NCBI RefSeq assembly: GCF_964340395.1
Contig: NC_135560.1
Location: 17,222,098 to 17,286,097, forward strand
Source of the DNA: Glandiceps talaboti
Lineage: Eukaryota > Hemichordata > Enteropneusta > Spengelidae
Reading direction: 5' to 3'
DNA length: 64,000 nt
Shown here: positions 15,395 to 29,400 of the stretch, one piece after another
Position numbering within the stretch: position 1 is the first letter of the stretch
How the letters are laid out: each line of letters opens with the position of its first letter
Notes under the pieces: model-generated
Told to the model about the DNA's origin: nothing
Databases searched by the model: none
The model's input: only the letters and a program-made list of their open reading frames with translations
Made by a program: the position numbers and the translations under genes

Positions 15395-15766
15395 CTTCAT
15401 GATGGGTGAATGGTTAGCGTGACTGGCTTGGAATCTACAGGTTGCAGGTTCGAGCCCTGTCGCTGCTTGCTGTTTGTTTCTGAGTGGCTAAAGTCCTTGG
15501 GCAAGATTTGAACCACGACTGTGCTTCAGTCAACCCAGCTGTATAATTGGGGACCTGGTAGGATGTAGGTTGCAATGTGAAGGCTTTAATCCTATGCGCT
15601 TAAATGGCTGCAATGGATTGTATGCTCCCCGGGGAGTTGAGGAAGACTAAAGGGCCGTTGTGCCGTTCTGATCCGAGCCAGGGGTAATAAATTGTAAAGC
15701 GCTTTGAGCACGGTGTGGGAAAGCGCTATATAAGAACCGAACATTATTATTATTATTATTATTATG
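15395..15766 (+). mobile_element. tRNA-derived SINE with (ATT)n tail
   Basis: The 5' part is tRNA-like: an A-box-like TGGTTAGCGTGACTGG and a good B box GGTTCGAGCCC at 15447-15457, as in RNA polymerase III promoters. The middle is unique, the 3' end has GTAAAGCGCTTTGAG and AAAGCGCTATATAAGAAC segments typical of many marine-animal SINEs, and it closes with an ATT microsatellite (15742-15766). It appears close to full length. Confidence 0.85.
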
Positions 15767-17209
15767 GCTTCCCCAAAATAGAACAAAATTACTGTTAATT
15801 TTCCAAACAGTCACTCCATGACCAAAGAATTACTAGAACCATGACTGGACATTGACATGATATACATTAGTAATTTTTTTATTAATTTTGAAAGTCTATT
15901 TAATGATATTTTGACACTGTGTATCTGTTTGTATCACTAGTAAGTTTAGTATGTGGGATTTGTTCAATTATTGGAAGTAATTATGATTTGTAAGTCTAAT
16001 TTCTTTCATAGTGAAGTGGCATTCTCATACTGAAATATATTTTTTTTTACATGTGTTTGTCCTGATTCCAGAAGTCAGTCTGAATAGTAAAAACCTCTCC
16101 TGACACAATTAATGACTTAAAAAAACTATCTGTAAGAACAAGCAGTCTTTTGTCCTCAAACTGAAGTTTCCCATTTGTGTACATATGAACACCTCACTGT
16201 AGTGACCTAAAGTGGCCAAAGTTCAGTGCCAAATGGTTCTTTTCATAGGCAGGTGATATTCTACTTTTCAATGGCATCTAGGATGTCATTCAAAGTCATT
16301 GTCTTTCCATAGACCAGAAGGAAAAAAAGAATCATGACGTAGTTTTCCAATATCATTACCTCCAAATTATTGTTTTTTACACAATACTGAAATGGACATA
16401 ATATGTCTAAATTAAAGAATGGTAAAGATTGTGTGAGTAACTTTTGTGACAAATGGTCGTCTCTTTTACCATAACATTGTGAAATATATTCAGATTTTAT
16501 GTTTTAATTGTTTTTCACCACTTCTTTGGAATTTTAAGTGAAAAATAATACAAAGGGAATTATTTACCTAGTGTATTTACTTCCAAACTTTATGTAAACT
16601 GCTCATGGGTTTTCATTGTTTCACATTGATGTCTGTTCTGTAACTAAGGTATGCCATGACATGGTGAGGGTGGAGTGATATGACATATCTGACAGTGTAA
16701 TTTCTGAGAGGATTTGTATATTAAAGGATGTAGAATATTCTTTATCTGTTTCTATTTATGTATTAATATATATTTTAACCTTTTATCTGTTAACAGTTTA
16801 GTACATGGCAGCAGTCCATGTATGAATTTGTTGGGTTTTTAATTTTCTAATTTTTTCTTACTTTTGACCTTTCTATTTTTTTTGGTAACAGTTTACTATC
16901 ATCCCAAATCTAAAATTTGTCCACATTTATTTGCAAACTTGCGAAATAATTTATACAGCAGTTTTTGACTGCAAAATAGTTTGTCTTTTCAAGGGTTCTA
17001 TTATTAAAACAGGTTAAAGTGTACTTATTGCACCAATTTAACTCACTGACACAGTGTGTTCATCAGGGACAAATTGGTGCATTATTTTTTTTTTCACAAT
17101 TTTTCAAATACAGCCATGACATATCTCTACCATTCAACTCCAAATATTTTGTTCTGATTGTTTGCATGATTTCTTGTGTTTATTTTGCTTGTGCACTATA
17201 ACCTGGAGT

Positions 17210-17211
<2 letters not shown>

Positions 17212-17265
<54 letters not shown>
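17212..17265. repeat. (AC)n microsatellite
   Basis: About 27 uninterrupted AC dinucleotides. Confidence 0.97.
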
Positions 17266-17270
<5 letters not shown>

Positions 17271-17713
17271 CACACTGTGTTTAACTTTTGTCAGCTTTGT
17301 ATATTCAGTATTAAACATGTTTATAAACAAAATATAAATTTGTGTCTTTGTCGTACGCCATTCATTTTCCCAAAGTCTAGAAACAATAAGTAGTCACCCA
17401 TTGGTTTGGTAGAGGTGTGCTAGATCACATTTTCCACCACTTTGAGTAAAAATATATATATTCCCATTTTCAACCAAGTTGGGATGTGAGAATTGATACC
17501 ATTTTAGACAAAGGCTACTGAGGTGACTTCATCTTAGACCAACGTACCTTCCCAAATCTACACCCCAATTTAGACCACACCAAAAATGCGTACCTGAAAG
17601 AACAGTTTGACCATACATCATTTCCTGGCATAGAGTAACAACAGCTTCCCCACCCCCACCCCAGGGATTTTTATTTAAGAGTATAAAAATGTGAGGATCG
17701 ATCTGTGCCCAAT

Positions 17714-17990
17714 GACAATTCTGACCATTTTGTTAGGTTCCTATGGCATGTCAGTTGGGTGAGACTCCACTACACTATTCTTTCTAACGTAATATAGCAT
17801 TTCAAAGAGGAATAAGCCCACCAGAATTGGGGACCACTGCAACAAGACCGGCCACAATGTGTCCTGGGATAACACCAAGGTTTTAGCCAGAGAACAGGAC
17901 TCGGGTTAAAAGATAAGTGAAGGAAGTCATCGGCATCAGACAGAGGAGACCCATCATGAACAGGAACCAAGGATACCAACTACATTCAAT
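17714..17990 (-). pseudogene. Possible membrane-protein remnant, frameshifted
   Basis: On the minus strand one frame reads a hydrophobic stretch starting WYPWFLFMMGLLCLMP and running to a stop; one base out of phase, another frame continues with LLQWSPILVGLFLFEMLYYV and stops near 17714. Together they look like two transmembrane segments of one protein broken by a single-base shift. I do not recognise the family. It could also be chance, or a terminal exon containing a sequencing error. Confidence 0.3.
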
Positions 17991-18737
17991 TTATGGACAT
18001 ATTATTCCACCTGAGTTCAGAGAGGAACATTAATGCCAAATAATTAAATCATTGCATGATAAAGGTCTGTAGTAGACGGATTGAAAAGTCACATTCATTT
18101 CCTTATTTACCATTCCAAAGTACTAGTAAGGTTCCTGTGAAATAAATGACATACATGTCGTTACATTTTGCACAACTTTATCTATATTGTATACTACTAT
18201 GATAATTAACATACCAAAATGTTGTTCATGGACCATACAGTTGCCACAAACTGTTCAGACTTGTATCCTACAGGTAGTGCTGCATAAGGTTGCATTAACA
18301 GGTTAATGAGAACACTCTGCAAACATTTCAATAGTTTTGCTGACAATGTCTGTAAACTTTACACCTTACTTGAGATTATTTATCTGTTGTTTGGTTTGCA
18401 TATCTTGATGCAGTACATAAATATCAAAGTCTGACAGTTGTAAAGTCTTATTGTAGAATGATAATATTGCAGCAATAACACATCCCGCTACAAATACTTC
18501 AGTTGAGCCAGGAGGAAATATTGTTTCATTCTGTTAAAGATAGACACTTTTCAATGACACAACCAGCAAATTGGCATCCAAGTTTTAGTTTTAATAACTG
18601 CTGGTTACAGAACCTGTGTTTTGATCAAAAGGCAAAGTCCAAATGTAATTGTACCAAAGGTCGACTCGTGGATAAAAAAATCTATCACTTTGGTGGAAAA
18701 AATTCTACCGGGTTCATTTCTTATTCACAGGTACTTT

Positions 18738-18995
18738 TCAAAATAATAATGTAGTCTTGGCTCTCGGAACCACACAGGGTTGATCGTCTGCTGGCCCATT
18801 TTCATTCATATTATAAAGTTGTTTGGTGGCGCACTTCACATGTTCGCTTGTGGCCGCCAAGTAAGTGTTGTAATGTATGCCAAAGCCCAATGAACTAATT
18901 ACCATACAATCAATGCCTTCTGACCAGTGTACACTTTTGCTTACTGGAGTGCCTGTGAGACAGTGTCGTTTTCTTCCAAGTGAGACAGAAGCCAT
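18738..18995 (-). CDS. Unidentified ORF, head-to-head with the convertase gene
   Basis: An ATG in good context (TATCATGG) at 18995 opens an 85-codon frame in a stretch with more CpG than its surroundings, only 140 bp from the convertase ATG on the other strand. The product begins MASVSLGRKRHCLTG and has no clear signal peptide or membrane segment. I do not recognise it. It might be the first exon of a minus-strand gene (a GTGAAG donor-like site lies inside) or non-coding promoter sequence. Confidence 0.3.
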   Translation of the reverse strand: MASVSLGRKRHCLTGTPVSKSVHWSEGIDCMVISSLGFGIHYNTYLAATSEHVKCATKQLYNMNENGPADDQPCVVPRAKTTLLF

Positions 18996-19134
18996 GATAC
19001 ACAGATAACGAAGAAGGAACCCCAATACGTTATTTCTTTACGTGTATGTACATTTGGTAGTGGTGGGGGATCCCCTGCAGTGATTTGTTACAGCGTAAAA
19101 CTTCCGACCATCTCAACTCAAAGTGTGTGCAGTT

Positions 19135-22100
19135 ATGTCGTCGACGGTCAAGTTATTTTTCTTTGGTGTGTTGACCTTAATTTACGTATCTTTAACTTTT
19201 GGTGCTATTCATACAAACCACTATGCAGTCCATATAGAGGGAGGAAAATTAGAAGCCGATCGACTGGCTACAAAATACGGTTATATCAATAAAGGGCAGG
19301 TAAGGAACTTTTGAAAGTTGACCGGATTCTTGACAAGACCAGTGTAGACTCGACTGTTGACGTGTCGCAAGAGCTTCTTTATTTTACAATGTGTTAATGT
19401 ATTCTTTTCATAGAAAACCATTTCACCCCAGCCTTAACGAGGATTAAGATTTCTCCAACTTTTTAGTCGTTCGTCCAACTTGATTGAAGACGAATCAACG
19501 ACAATAGACTAGCTAATTGTACTGATACAGGAAATCAAAATCCATGAGTAATAATCGTCGTCACATTATGTCAATGACGTGAATTATAGATTGGCGCGGC
19601 GTCTGCTTCCTTGCTATATAACTATGCGATATGGTAGCATACCAACACAGCACATGCATGGTGGTGTGAGTGGCGTAAAATGCCCTGTCTGAACTTTGTC
19701 GTATCACAATACAAGCACAAGCCTCTTGTTTAACAACTTTGTGACTTTGTATAACATATTTAATCAACCAAACCTGAAGGCAGTCGGTAAATGTCTTCAT
19801 GCATGCCTTCGTACACATTAGTAATGGAACCATACACAGGCCGGTGTACACAGGTGAAGTTAATTTATGTGTCACTGTGGTGGTGGTGTGAGGACTGCTA
19901 TGAATCTTGCTGATGAATCTTTGTGAATAAATGGCATTTTAATTTTTGTCCCCAATTTTCTATGTTTAATAGTTTATGTACATCAGTCAACAGCCCCCCC
20001 CCCCTCCCCCCGAAAATAACTTAATATTTTATTAAAAGTTGAGAATTCTTCAGAAAATTAACAAGGTAAAGGAAATGACAAGTGGAATATTTTTGATATG
20101 TACCTGTTACCCATATGTTCACAGTATGACACACATGCATCATACACACGTCATACAGGAAGTATATACTAGTTATACCTGACATCTTTCAGATAAATTG
20201 TAATTTGAACGCAGAAAAGTCTTCCTGCATCACTCAAATCTATATTAGTATTATTTGTCATTGGTTTAAAGTATTCAATTCAAAATTGGAGTCCCACAAC
20301 AACATTTCCATTACGTCCCGAAAGTTTTCTAAGATTGAGCTAGCACCATATTATTCTCAATAACTTTACTTTGTTGAATTGGAAAATGCTTCAATACTAA
20401 TATGGTTGTATTATAATTGGTCAAGTTGTCTCAAAACCCCTTATATCACTCACATTTTCCTAGACTAAATGAAGAAAACTGGGGGTGGGGGTTGTGTAAT
20501 ATAATTGTTTGAAGTTGTCTATGTGTATCTTGGCATGTTTTGTTGATCTGATGTTACTGTAATAATTAGCATGAAGAAGGTTCCCCCAAAAAATGAAAAG
20601 GGCAAACCTTTCAGTGAATATATTGTAATTTACAATCCTTTAAACCATGATAAACAAGAAAACCATCCACCAGTAACTGTTGCTATGGTAACAACTGACA
20701 TTATATCACAGGCCTGCATGTATGTACTTCAGTTATGAAGTGGCAGTCTATCATGTCACTCTGTTGATTCCAAGGTACCATTAAAAACAGTACACAATTC
20801 TCAACTATTTCAGTATGAATTAAAAATTGTATGAATGAATATGAATTAATTGCGATTTAAAAGTTTCTACATACCTGAATCCATGTATATATATAAATGA
20901 AAATAAAATGCCATAGTTGATATTATAGGATGTTGTCTAGAAGTACTCTAGGAAGTCTACACAATGTATTTCCTGTCTTTGTCATAAATATTTAAACAGT
21001 GAATGAATAACCCAAGTAACTTGGAATCTACACTATCCTTGCAAAATACCCAAAATATAATTCTGATTGTTTAAGTCTGAAGAAATGGTGTGAAATATTA
21101 ATAAAAATTGTTAGCCCATTATCAAATCATCAAGTTTATATGTCACCTGACCTCAATCCCTCTATCAGGGGACTGTGACATGACTGAATCCTATCCATAG
21201 AATAACTCTAGCAAAATTAGATACACAATAGTACTGTGTTGACATAACTACCTTCTAAATATTCAATCAAACTTGTACAGTGACTTGTTTCAGTTTAGTT
21301 ATTACAAATAATAAAAGTCATAGTAGAACTAAACCAAAGCATTTTTTTTTTCATGATCATGGCTAAGTGATGTCACTGTTAGAATTTAGTAAAAGTTTAT
21401 ATCAACAGCTTTACTAGAGTTAGTGGTAGGACCATGGCAGAATCACAGTCCCTCTATCACAGGAGTAGTCTGGATGCCATTGTGATCTCTGACTAAATTG
21501 TAACGATACTGCTAGACTAGCACATAATAGACTGGCAGGATATTTCTGTAGAAGTTTTCACTGCAGAGAGTGTATGCTTGTGAAATTGTGTAAGTACAAA
21601 TGCCCAAAGGTGGAACAGAAATCTGCATAACAATACCAGTATGTCTGGCATTTCATCTCCCCTCCACTGTCTATGATTAAACTCAGACCACTAAAACTGA
21701 AAAGAAGAGTCTTATCTTGTAATGACAACTTATCAACAGTCTATGAAAGCTGATAGAAAACTTGCAAAATAGTGTCAATGGCTTACTTTTCAAATGATTT
21801 TGGTTTAGAATCATACTCATTTCATACATGGCTTCATTACTATTTCAACCTCCATTAGTCTAGTTCATGGTATAGTTACTATTTACACCTCCACTCCACA
21901 TTGGCATTCAGACTACTATATTTGAGACATGTTATATTTGCCTGTCCTAACCTAGTCTGGATTTCTAACTAAACCATGAGTGTGAGTGGAGTTGTAAATG
22001 GCAATGATACTGTATAAGGAATTAGACAACTTGATTTACAAATTTATAACACACAAGCAGTTCAAAGTTTTGGCATTGAGCTTTCGATCTGTCTTGGTCG

Positions 22101-23399
22101 ATGATCCTCATCAGGAAGACAAATTTCATGAACTGTTGGTGTGTTATAACCCATGTGAATTATTTGATCTACCAAGCTGATGAACAATTTTTATCTCTAA
22201 GTCTTGTGTGAAGATTGTCCAGGTCAAGTCAGCAACATACAAAATGTACAATAGTTGTAATTACCACTAGTTGAAATACATCAAAAGATAAGATAACACT
22301 TGATTTGACTAACATCTAATAGGAGCATCTGGGATCTGTCAAAACATAAATGTAAAAATGTAAACAATGAATGGTTCAAGAAGGCAAGAAGAATGAGATT
22401 GATTGATTGATTGCCTACATAACATGAGTGTCACTGAGATTTTGAATCAGGTTATATCATTGATAGATGCTTAAAAATCTTGGTTAATAATTTTACTAAT
22501 CAGGACAACATCAATTTTGTAAATACATGCATGTGTACAGAACTGACATCTTGTTAGATCAGGACAGTGGGAATAGATTGGATTTTAGATTATATACAAC
22601 TTTATTACAACTGTATAGGAAATTGACAATTCTGTTTGGGTACATAAGTCATTAATTGTGTATTGTTACATTACAGACAGAACTGTATATAAAATCAAGT
22701 CATGTCTGATAAAACAACATTGTCATTTTCATGGTTTCTAAATACTTGCATGATAATTGACGGTGCTGCCAGTACTCAGTAGGTTTAAACATTGTGAACA
22801 TACATGTACACACTGACAGCCATTCTTATTTCTTTCTCCTGTATTACAGATTGGATCATTACAAGACCACTACCTGTTTCTTCACAGAGGAGTTCATAAA
22901 CGTTCACTAAGACCCAATTTTGGAAAACATACATATCTCAGCAAAGAATCCAAGGTATGTACAATGATTAGATATATCTCTGCAATTTTATATTTTCCCA
23001 ACTCTTCATTTTTTCAACAGACTCTAATTTCAAGATTTGAAGGTTTTTATCACAGACACAAGAATGCATTGTAACAGTGTAACCTCTCTATAATAAACTT
23101 TGTTATAGTGAATGCCCTGTTATAACAAACGTCCTTTCATGTCCCCTATTTCAAATAGAGTTCATGTTTTATGAAAAAGAACAATTCACAGACTTTTTTC
23201 AGGTATACCAATGAACTTGTTATAATAATCCAGTAACTCTATCAAGTGACCCATGGAACAAAGGAACACAAAGTTTCTAAGCAGATTAGTCATCTGCCAT
23301 GGTTATAGTATATTAACATTATACTAAATGAAGACAAAAATCAAGTTATTTATTTGTATATTATTTTTGTAAAATATACCATTGTGTTTGTTTGTGTGC

Positions 23400-23465
<66 letters not shown>

Positions 23466-26400
23466 CACTTAATATACAATGATAAGCCTTCATGACTAAT
23501 AATTGACCAAGAAGACAAAATCATAGTGAGGACTTGAAACTAGGGTAGAGGTGACAACGTCCTATATACACACCTCTAACCACCACCTCACACATAGACA
23601 TGTTGAAAACTACATTAATTGTAACTGAACACTAAATTCAGAACATTAGTACTAATGTCACATTTGGCTAGAAGACTTCTATTACAGGATCTTTACCAAG
23701 TTTAAGTGTGCAATATGTACATAAAAACAAATGAAAATGTGAAAGAATGGCTGGCTGACGTAAGCAGATTTAATTTGTCCTTTTGTTTCTCATGAATGGA
23801 ACTTGTGTGTCACTGCCAGGAGCCATTACCTGTTTAATGCTAACATGTCACAAGTTACAAAATCACTGCCTTATCATATGTAACAAGTCAATTAGCTTTA
23901 GTTTGTCATCTAAATCCCAAAAATTTGAATCAAAATCAAAATTCAGGTCTAACTTTGTACTTTAAAACCCCATGTAGTGAGATCCACACTTAATTTCTTA
24001 CTTCTATCCTTGCATATTAAAAATACACACAATGTGATACAGTGTGCCCCAACTAAACTGCATTTCCCTTAATACATCCATCACTATACCATGTGGTTCC
24101 AAGGCTTACACTCAGGTGTTTGCCTCTACTGTGAAACAATAGAGAAAGAGGATTACTAGTATTTTCCCTAGAAAGTAATCACAGAGGAGGTCAAATTTGC
24201 AGAACAGAGTGTAAATTGTTATGTAAATTATTTTCTAGTGTTTTCAAGAAAACATTGGGTGGAAACCATTACATTTACACAATAAAGGCTTTGTGAAAAA
24301 CTCGACAAGTTAGATACAACTGCAGACACTCCAGACTGACATCAGACTGTGGTCCAACAGAACCTCTTACAAACAAGGAAAGTAAACAAATCAATTGAAT
24401 TAATAACACTTGGCTTAGCATGTAGGAAGAGCAGATAGTAATATTACATTTCATGGTTTGATAAGAAAAGTTTTATGGCCTCTTTATGGGTACATGAAAT
24501 GCTGGAAGAACATCTAATTTGTTTGTGAAGTCAACTATTATGTAAAGAGGCTATACAGCAATATCAAATGATGGAATGTAGTATAAGTCTCTGTACTTCC
24601 AACATGATGTGCCAATTATTATTAATCCAATTCAGTTGTTTACTTTTCCCTGTAAATTGTAACAGGTTTTGTTTGTCCCCATCATCAAGTCCAGTTGTAA
24701 TACAGATGGATTTGTACCCAGATGAAAAGCATAGAGTCATAGACCGGCATTAGAACACTAATATATACAAGTGAAATTTTGTATCAGTTGTCAATGAATA
24801 CATAACAGTTTTTTTGAACAACAACAGATGTCTAAAGTCTGGTGTTGAAGCTTTTCCTTTAGAATATGTTATACATAGGTACATCCAAGGGTTTTTAGTT
24901 TGTCATTAAAGTTGCCAAAAACTCGTAAAACTAGCATCTCATGTAAAGTCTTGTTGGTCATTATGGTTATCATACATAAACCTGTATACCAAGCTTTCAT
25001 TGTGAAAACGTTTGTTTGAAAAGAATGAAATATATTGGCCACTTTAATCTCAAAATTACCATGTATTGTATGACAAGTACTTTCAGATTGGAACAGGTAC
25101 TTTTTAATTTCTACTTGTCCAGTAGGCTAGTGTATTTTTTTCATTATTTCGAATTGTAAAGGCTATTGTAAAGAAAAGATCAAAGTTTAAGTAGAATTAT
25201 TATCTTCTAACAGTAACTCTTTGGCATGTTGTAAGGGTAGATAACAAAAAGGGTATGTTCTAGATTAAGCAAAAAACCCTGTTTCTGGTCAACGTGTGCA
25301 TACCCCACTTCAATCTTTTTTTTATGTGTTTGTCCAGTCCATGCAGTCTATAGATCTGGGAGGAAAACACAGAACTAACCCTCCCTGTATATTAATTGCT
25401 GCTTCAGTGAAGACAACTGCAGAGCCAATCATGAACAAACAAATGACATCTACCCCACATACAAACTTGCTCTAAAGTACTAAATAAAAAGAATAGTAAC
25501 CACAATAAATAGTAGATTGAGTGCACTGACAGGTTTGTGAATTAAAAAAATTAATTTGCATCGTCGCACTACTTTAGACAAAATCGTCCTGACCAGAAAC
25601 AATTCTCTTTTTTTTTGCCATACATTAAAAATAATGCCAAATTGAAGGAACAGGGACCAACCTTGGAATTAAGACTGAATTAACTGCAGTAATACTTAAC
25701 TCAAACTCAAATAAAAGGAAACTACTGTACAATGTAGTTGCAATAAGTGTGTGCATGTTATATCATTGGACAGTTTGATTTAACTCTTAATATTTATATA
25801 AAAATACAATCAGCATCAAATAGTTTTATAAATCAAGTGATTGACAATAATTATGCAGCATCATGAGTACCATTTATTATGTCATAAAAATATGAACATG
25901 TTTGTGATCTAACCAAGTCAGCTGTTTATCCTAGGAATGATAAGGCAAACAATGAGACTGTCATTCAAAAAACACAACAAAATAGTCTGATTTGACCTTT
26001 CATCGGGTCATGAGGTCAATGCCCTTCAGAACTATTTAAAAACAGCAATTAAACCAGTATTAGGTAAAGATAACAAGACTACCAAAATAAAATAATGTCA
26101 CTGAATACTAACAACATGTCTATGTACTGCTGCTATGAACAGAAACTGCTGAACTCCCCTGTATACTTAATTTAACAATTCACATGTACAACGAAGTAAA
26201 CAAAATCATTGAGGAAATGAATTCTTTGTTTTGATGAAGTATCTAACAAGGTCACTATATATTAATATATATCAAACACATAGCCGTAGTTTTAGTTTCA
26301 ATTCTATATTTAAGTATTTTCCATAGCATTCATTTCTGTATAGCAATCATTGTAGATAAAATGTGTGACAAATCTATAAGGCAAGATAATCTTTATTGCC

Positions 26401-29400
26401 TTGTTGACTATAATGACTTCATGGTGTTTGAAGAATTTTGTAAGACAGATCTACAGTTGCTATAATGTACATGTAGTTCTATATTGTCAAAGTTCTTGTT
26501 TCTCAATAAAAACAAAAAAGTATAATATTATACTAGTATGGCTTTAGAGCAGAGAGAAAATGATATGGTAAGAAAAAACTATTAACTATGTTGCTGTTAT
26601 TATAGTGTAAGGCTCTGAGGGATCACCCAAGATTGTAAATGAATGTTGGCCAGTAGTTTATATTCATGATCATTTATCAATTTATATTTTTTTTTACTAA
26701 CTTGTAGTTTTTTTGCTGTTCAAATAAATATTCTCTCTTAGAAAGGGGACTTAAAGAGTCAGTTGTGGGACATCAAGTAGAAATGGGACTGGTTAGAAAA
26801 ATGTTGTTGAGGTTTTAAGTGGTGGTTGGTGCCAACAAGCTAATAGTGAGAACCAAGAAGTGTGTACAATTGTATTGTGTGTATAGGGTATCCAATTATC
26901 GTTATCATTCTACTTCTTGCAGAGAGTGTTTTTATGGTATTTTATGACCAGTGCAGAATTTACTCCTTGGTAAAGGTGAATAGAGCAGTAATTATGCAGG
27001 AATTTGTGGCATCCACTTATAAAACATGTGACCTGGCAGAGGTCTTGCCTTGATCACATGGTAAATACTAAACTTCTGGGCAGATTAAGTTATATATATA
27101 TTTTTTAAGTAGTGCTTGCAAAATTACCAAAACAGAAAAACTATGTAACTGTCCGAAATGTAATGAAATTCCTGGATTTGTATATCAATGTATCCATTAG
27201 TTTAATTCAAAGTAATAAGGATGCCCAGTACAAAAGGTTGTGTGGATAATTAGATATTATTCCCTAATATTTTTCTTTGTTCAGCCAAAGAAAATATGAG
27301 TAGTGACCTAGGGGTCCCTTGTAACTACAAGTTGCTGGATGAGTAGTGACAAACCCCCTAGGTCACAAGTATTTTTCAGCTGAATGAAGAAAAATATTGG
27401 GGAATAATATAATTATTCTATGGATCTCCATGAATATTTTCAAAAAATCGGGGAAAGTAATAGCAATTTTGAACGTTTTGACTCCGAACACAGCAGAACC
27501 AATGATATAGATATTGTAAGCATTTTCGTGACGTGTTTGAACAGAATGATTGTCTTCATGCATGGGTTTTGGTAGCATAGAGACTTGTCTTGATGTCACT
27601 ATCTCAAATCTGGTTTAAAAGGTCAGAGTCTGGCTATCAAGACTAGATTATTTGTGGTTATAAACAATGTGCCAAACTGTTCACAATAATGATTATTATT
27701 TATCAATGGAATGATACCACATTTCCCAGAATTCAGTGGGTGACACTTTTCAAGATAGTGGGTTTACAAGTTTTCTATTTGAAGAAGAGAGCGGATAATG
27801 TTTCACGCCAAATTTACATATATGTCATTCAACTTTGGTTCTGAGAGGAAACACATATGGTGATGCTTTCTGTTCCAGTAGCTGATGCTTGTACTTCATG
27901 AGGTCAACAGACACATGTCTGGAGGCATCCAGCATGCTGTGCAATGAGGTGCCATGTCATGTGCGAATGTGGTGACGCCATTTTGACTAAAAATCTTTTT
28001 AATACTGTACAATCACAATAACTTTAACAAATTCATTTAGAAATGAGTTAATCTTATTTACATAATTCTAACCTAGAATTTTATTTTGCTGATTTTGAAC
28101 CAAAGCAAATCATAGAGGCAAGAACGTTGTTGACAAGAAAATGATTTATAATGCATGGAGCGGTGTATGCTGGACATGCAGTTTGCAAGGTCGAATACAC
28201 TTCCTATTTGAATATGGCCATTGTACACACAGACTGCCCTCACACCAGATCACATGAACTGTTTGTTCAATGTCAACAGCAAAGGTGAAATAACAGAACT
28301 GTATTTATGTAATATACAAATACATGTACATTGGTTATGGCTTTTCTTACACACACTGACACAGTGAAGAAACTATTGGCCTGGAAACCTTGCAAATAGG
28401 GGTTATGAATTCATTATGGAGATATCAAAATTCAAAACCCCCCATTTGCCTTGATTCCGAGGCTAAGAAACATAATAGTGACTGCAGTGATGTAGAAAGA
28501 TGAAACGATATTCATTTTCCTGCATTGCAAGGCAAATGACTCCTGGCTAGCTCAATGAGAAATCATGAACCAGAAGTTGTTCATGCCAATGTGTAAGCCC
28601 CAACTATTAAGAATGATGTAAACAGTGTATAAGTAGCGGCCAAGCTGATCCAACAAATGTACCATATTTGGACATTATGTAACTGCCGCAATAAACACTA
28701 ACTTATTCATTTGGCAGAATTCTGTGATTGATTAATTAACAAAGACATTGTGACTGTGTGGATGGCTTCATTTGAATTTGAAATTTCATCTCAGGACCTC
28801 ACTGAGCCAGACATGAAGAGATTTGATGCCACAGATGGCCTTTAGTCCTGGGACAGAAGGCCATGATAGAGAAATAGTGTACTTGGAATTTATTACAAGT
28901 CAGTGTATGAATAGCTCCTTAATTCTTTCTGTTTTCACTAAGTAATTACATTACTTTACATATGCTAAAGTGAGGAGAAAAGACACATGATGTAAAAGTT
29001 CTAATTTATATATATGTTGATAGATTAATCAACCATATCTCAATCTGCTTATGATTTGTACTGGTTGATTTGCTTTGTGTCCCTGAATGACCTTCACATC
29101 TGTACAGATGATACTGGTGCATTTACTCAGTGGGGATGGTTACTGCTGTTACACTGACAGGTTAAGGTCATAGTTCAGATTAGATTTTACAATCTCAGAA
29201 GGAACAGACTGAACAGTTTATCCACTATTAAAGAGAAATAATCATGCAATTTTGGGATGTGCACAAACTTCTCAAAATTGGTAATTAAGATAGAAGTGCA
29301 TCCCCCGGGTTGGTCAACTTGACAGTCTGGTTTTAATGATTAGTTATTCTTTTGATACCCATCATTGTGGTCACATCAGTGGCAGTCAGATTTATTGGAA

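Larger units (their letters stand above)
14510..18737. other. Intergenic region with a SINE and a frameshifted ORF
   Basis: AT-rich sequence between the MAPK6-like 3' end and the convertase promoter. Apart from the SINE at 15395-15766, the (AC)n tract at 17212-17265 and the suspicious stretch at 17714-17990, I see no gene. Other open frames here are short and have no supporting splice pattern or similarity. Confidence 0.5.

Noticed and set aside
15440-15470. A functional tRNA gene
   Set aside because: The B box belongs to a SINE; no complete cloverleaf with an acceptor stem and anticodon arm could be drawn.
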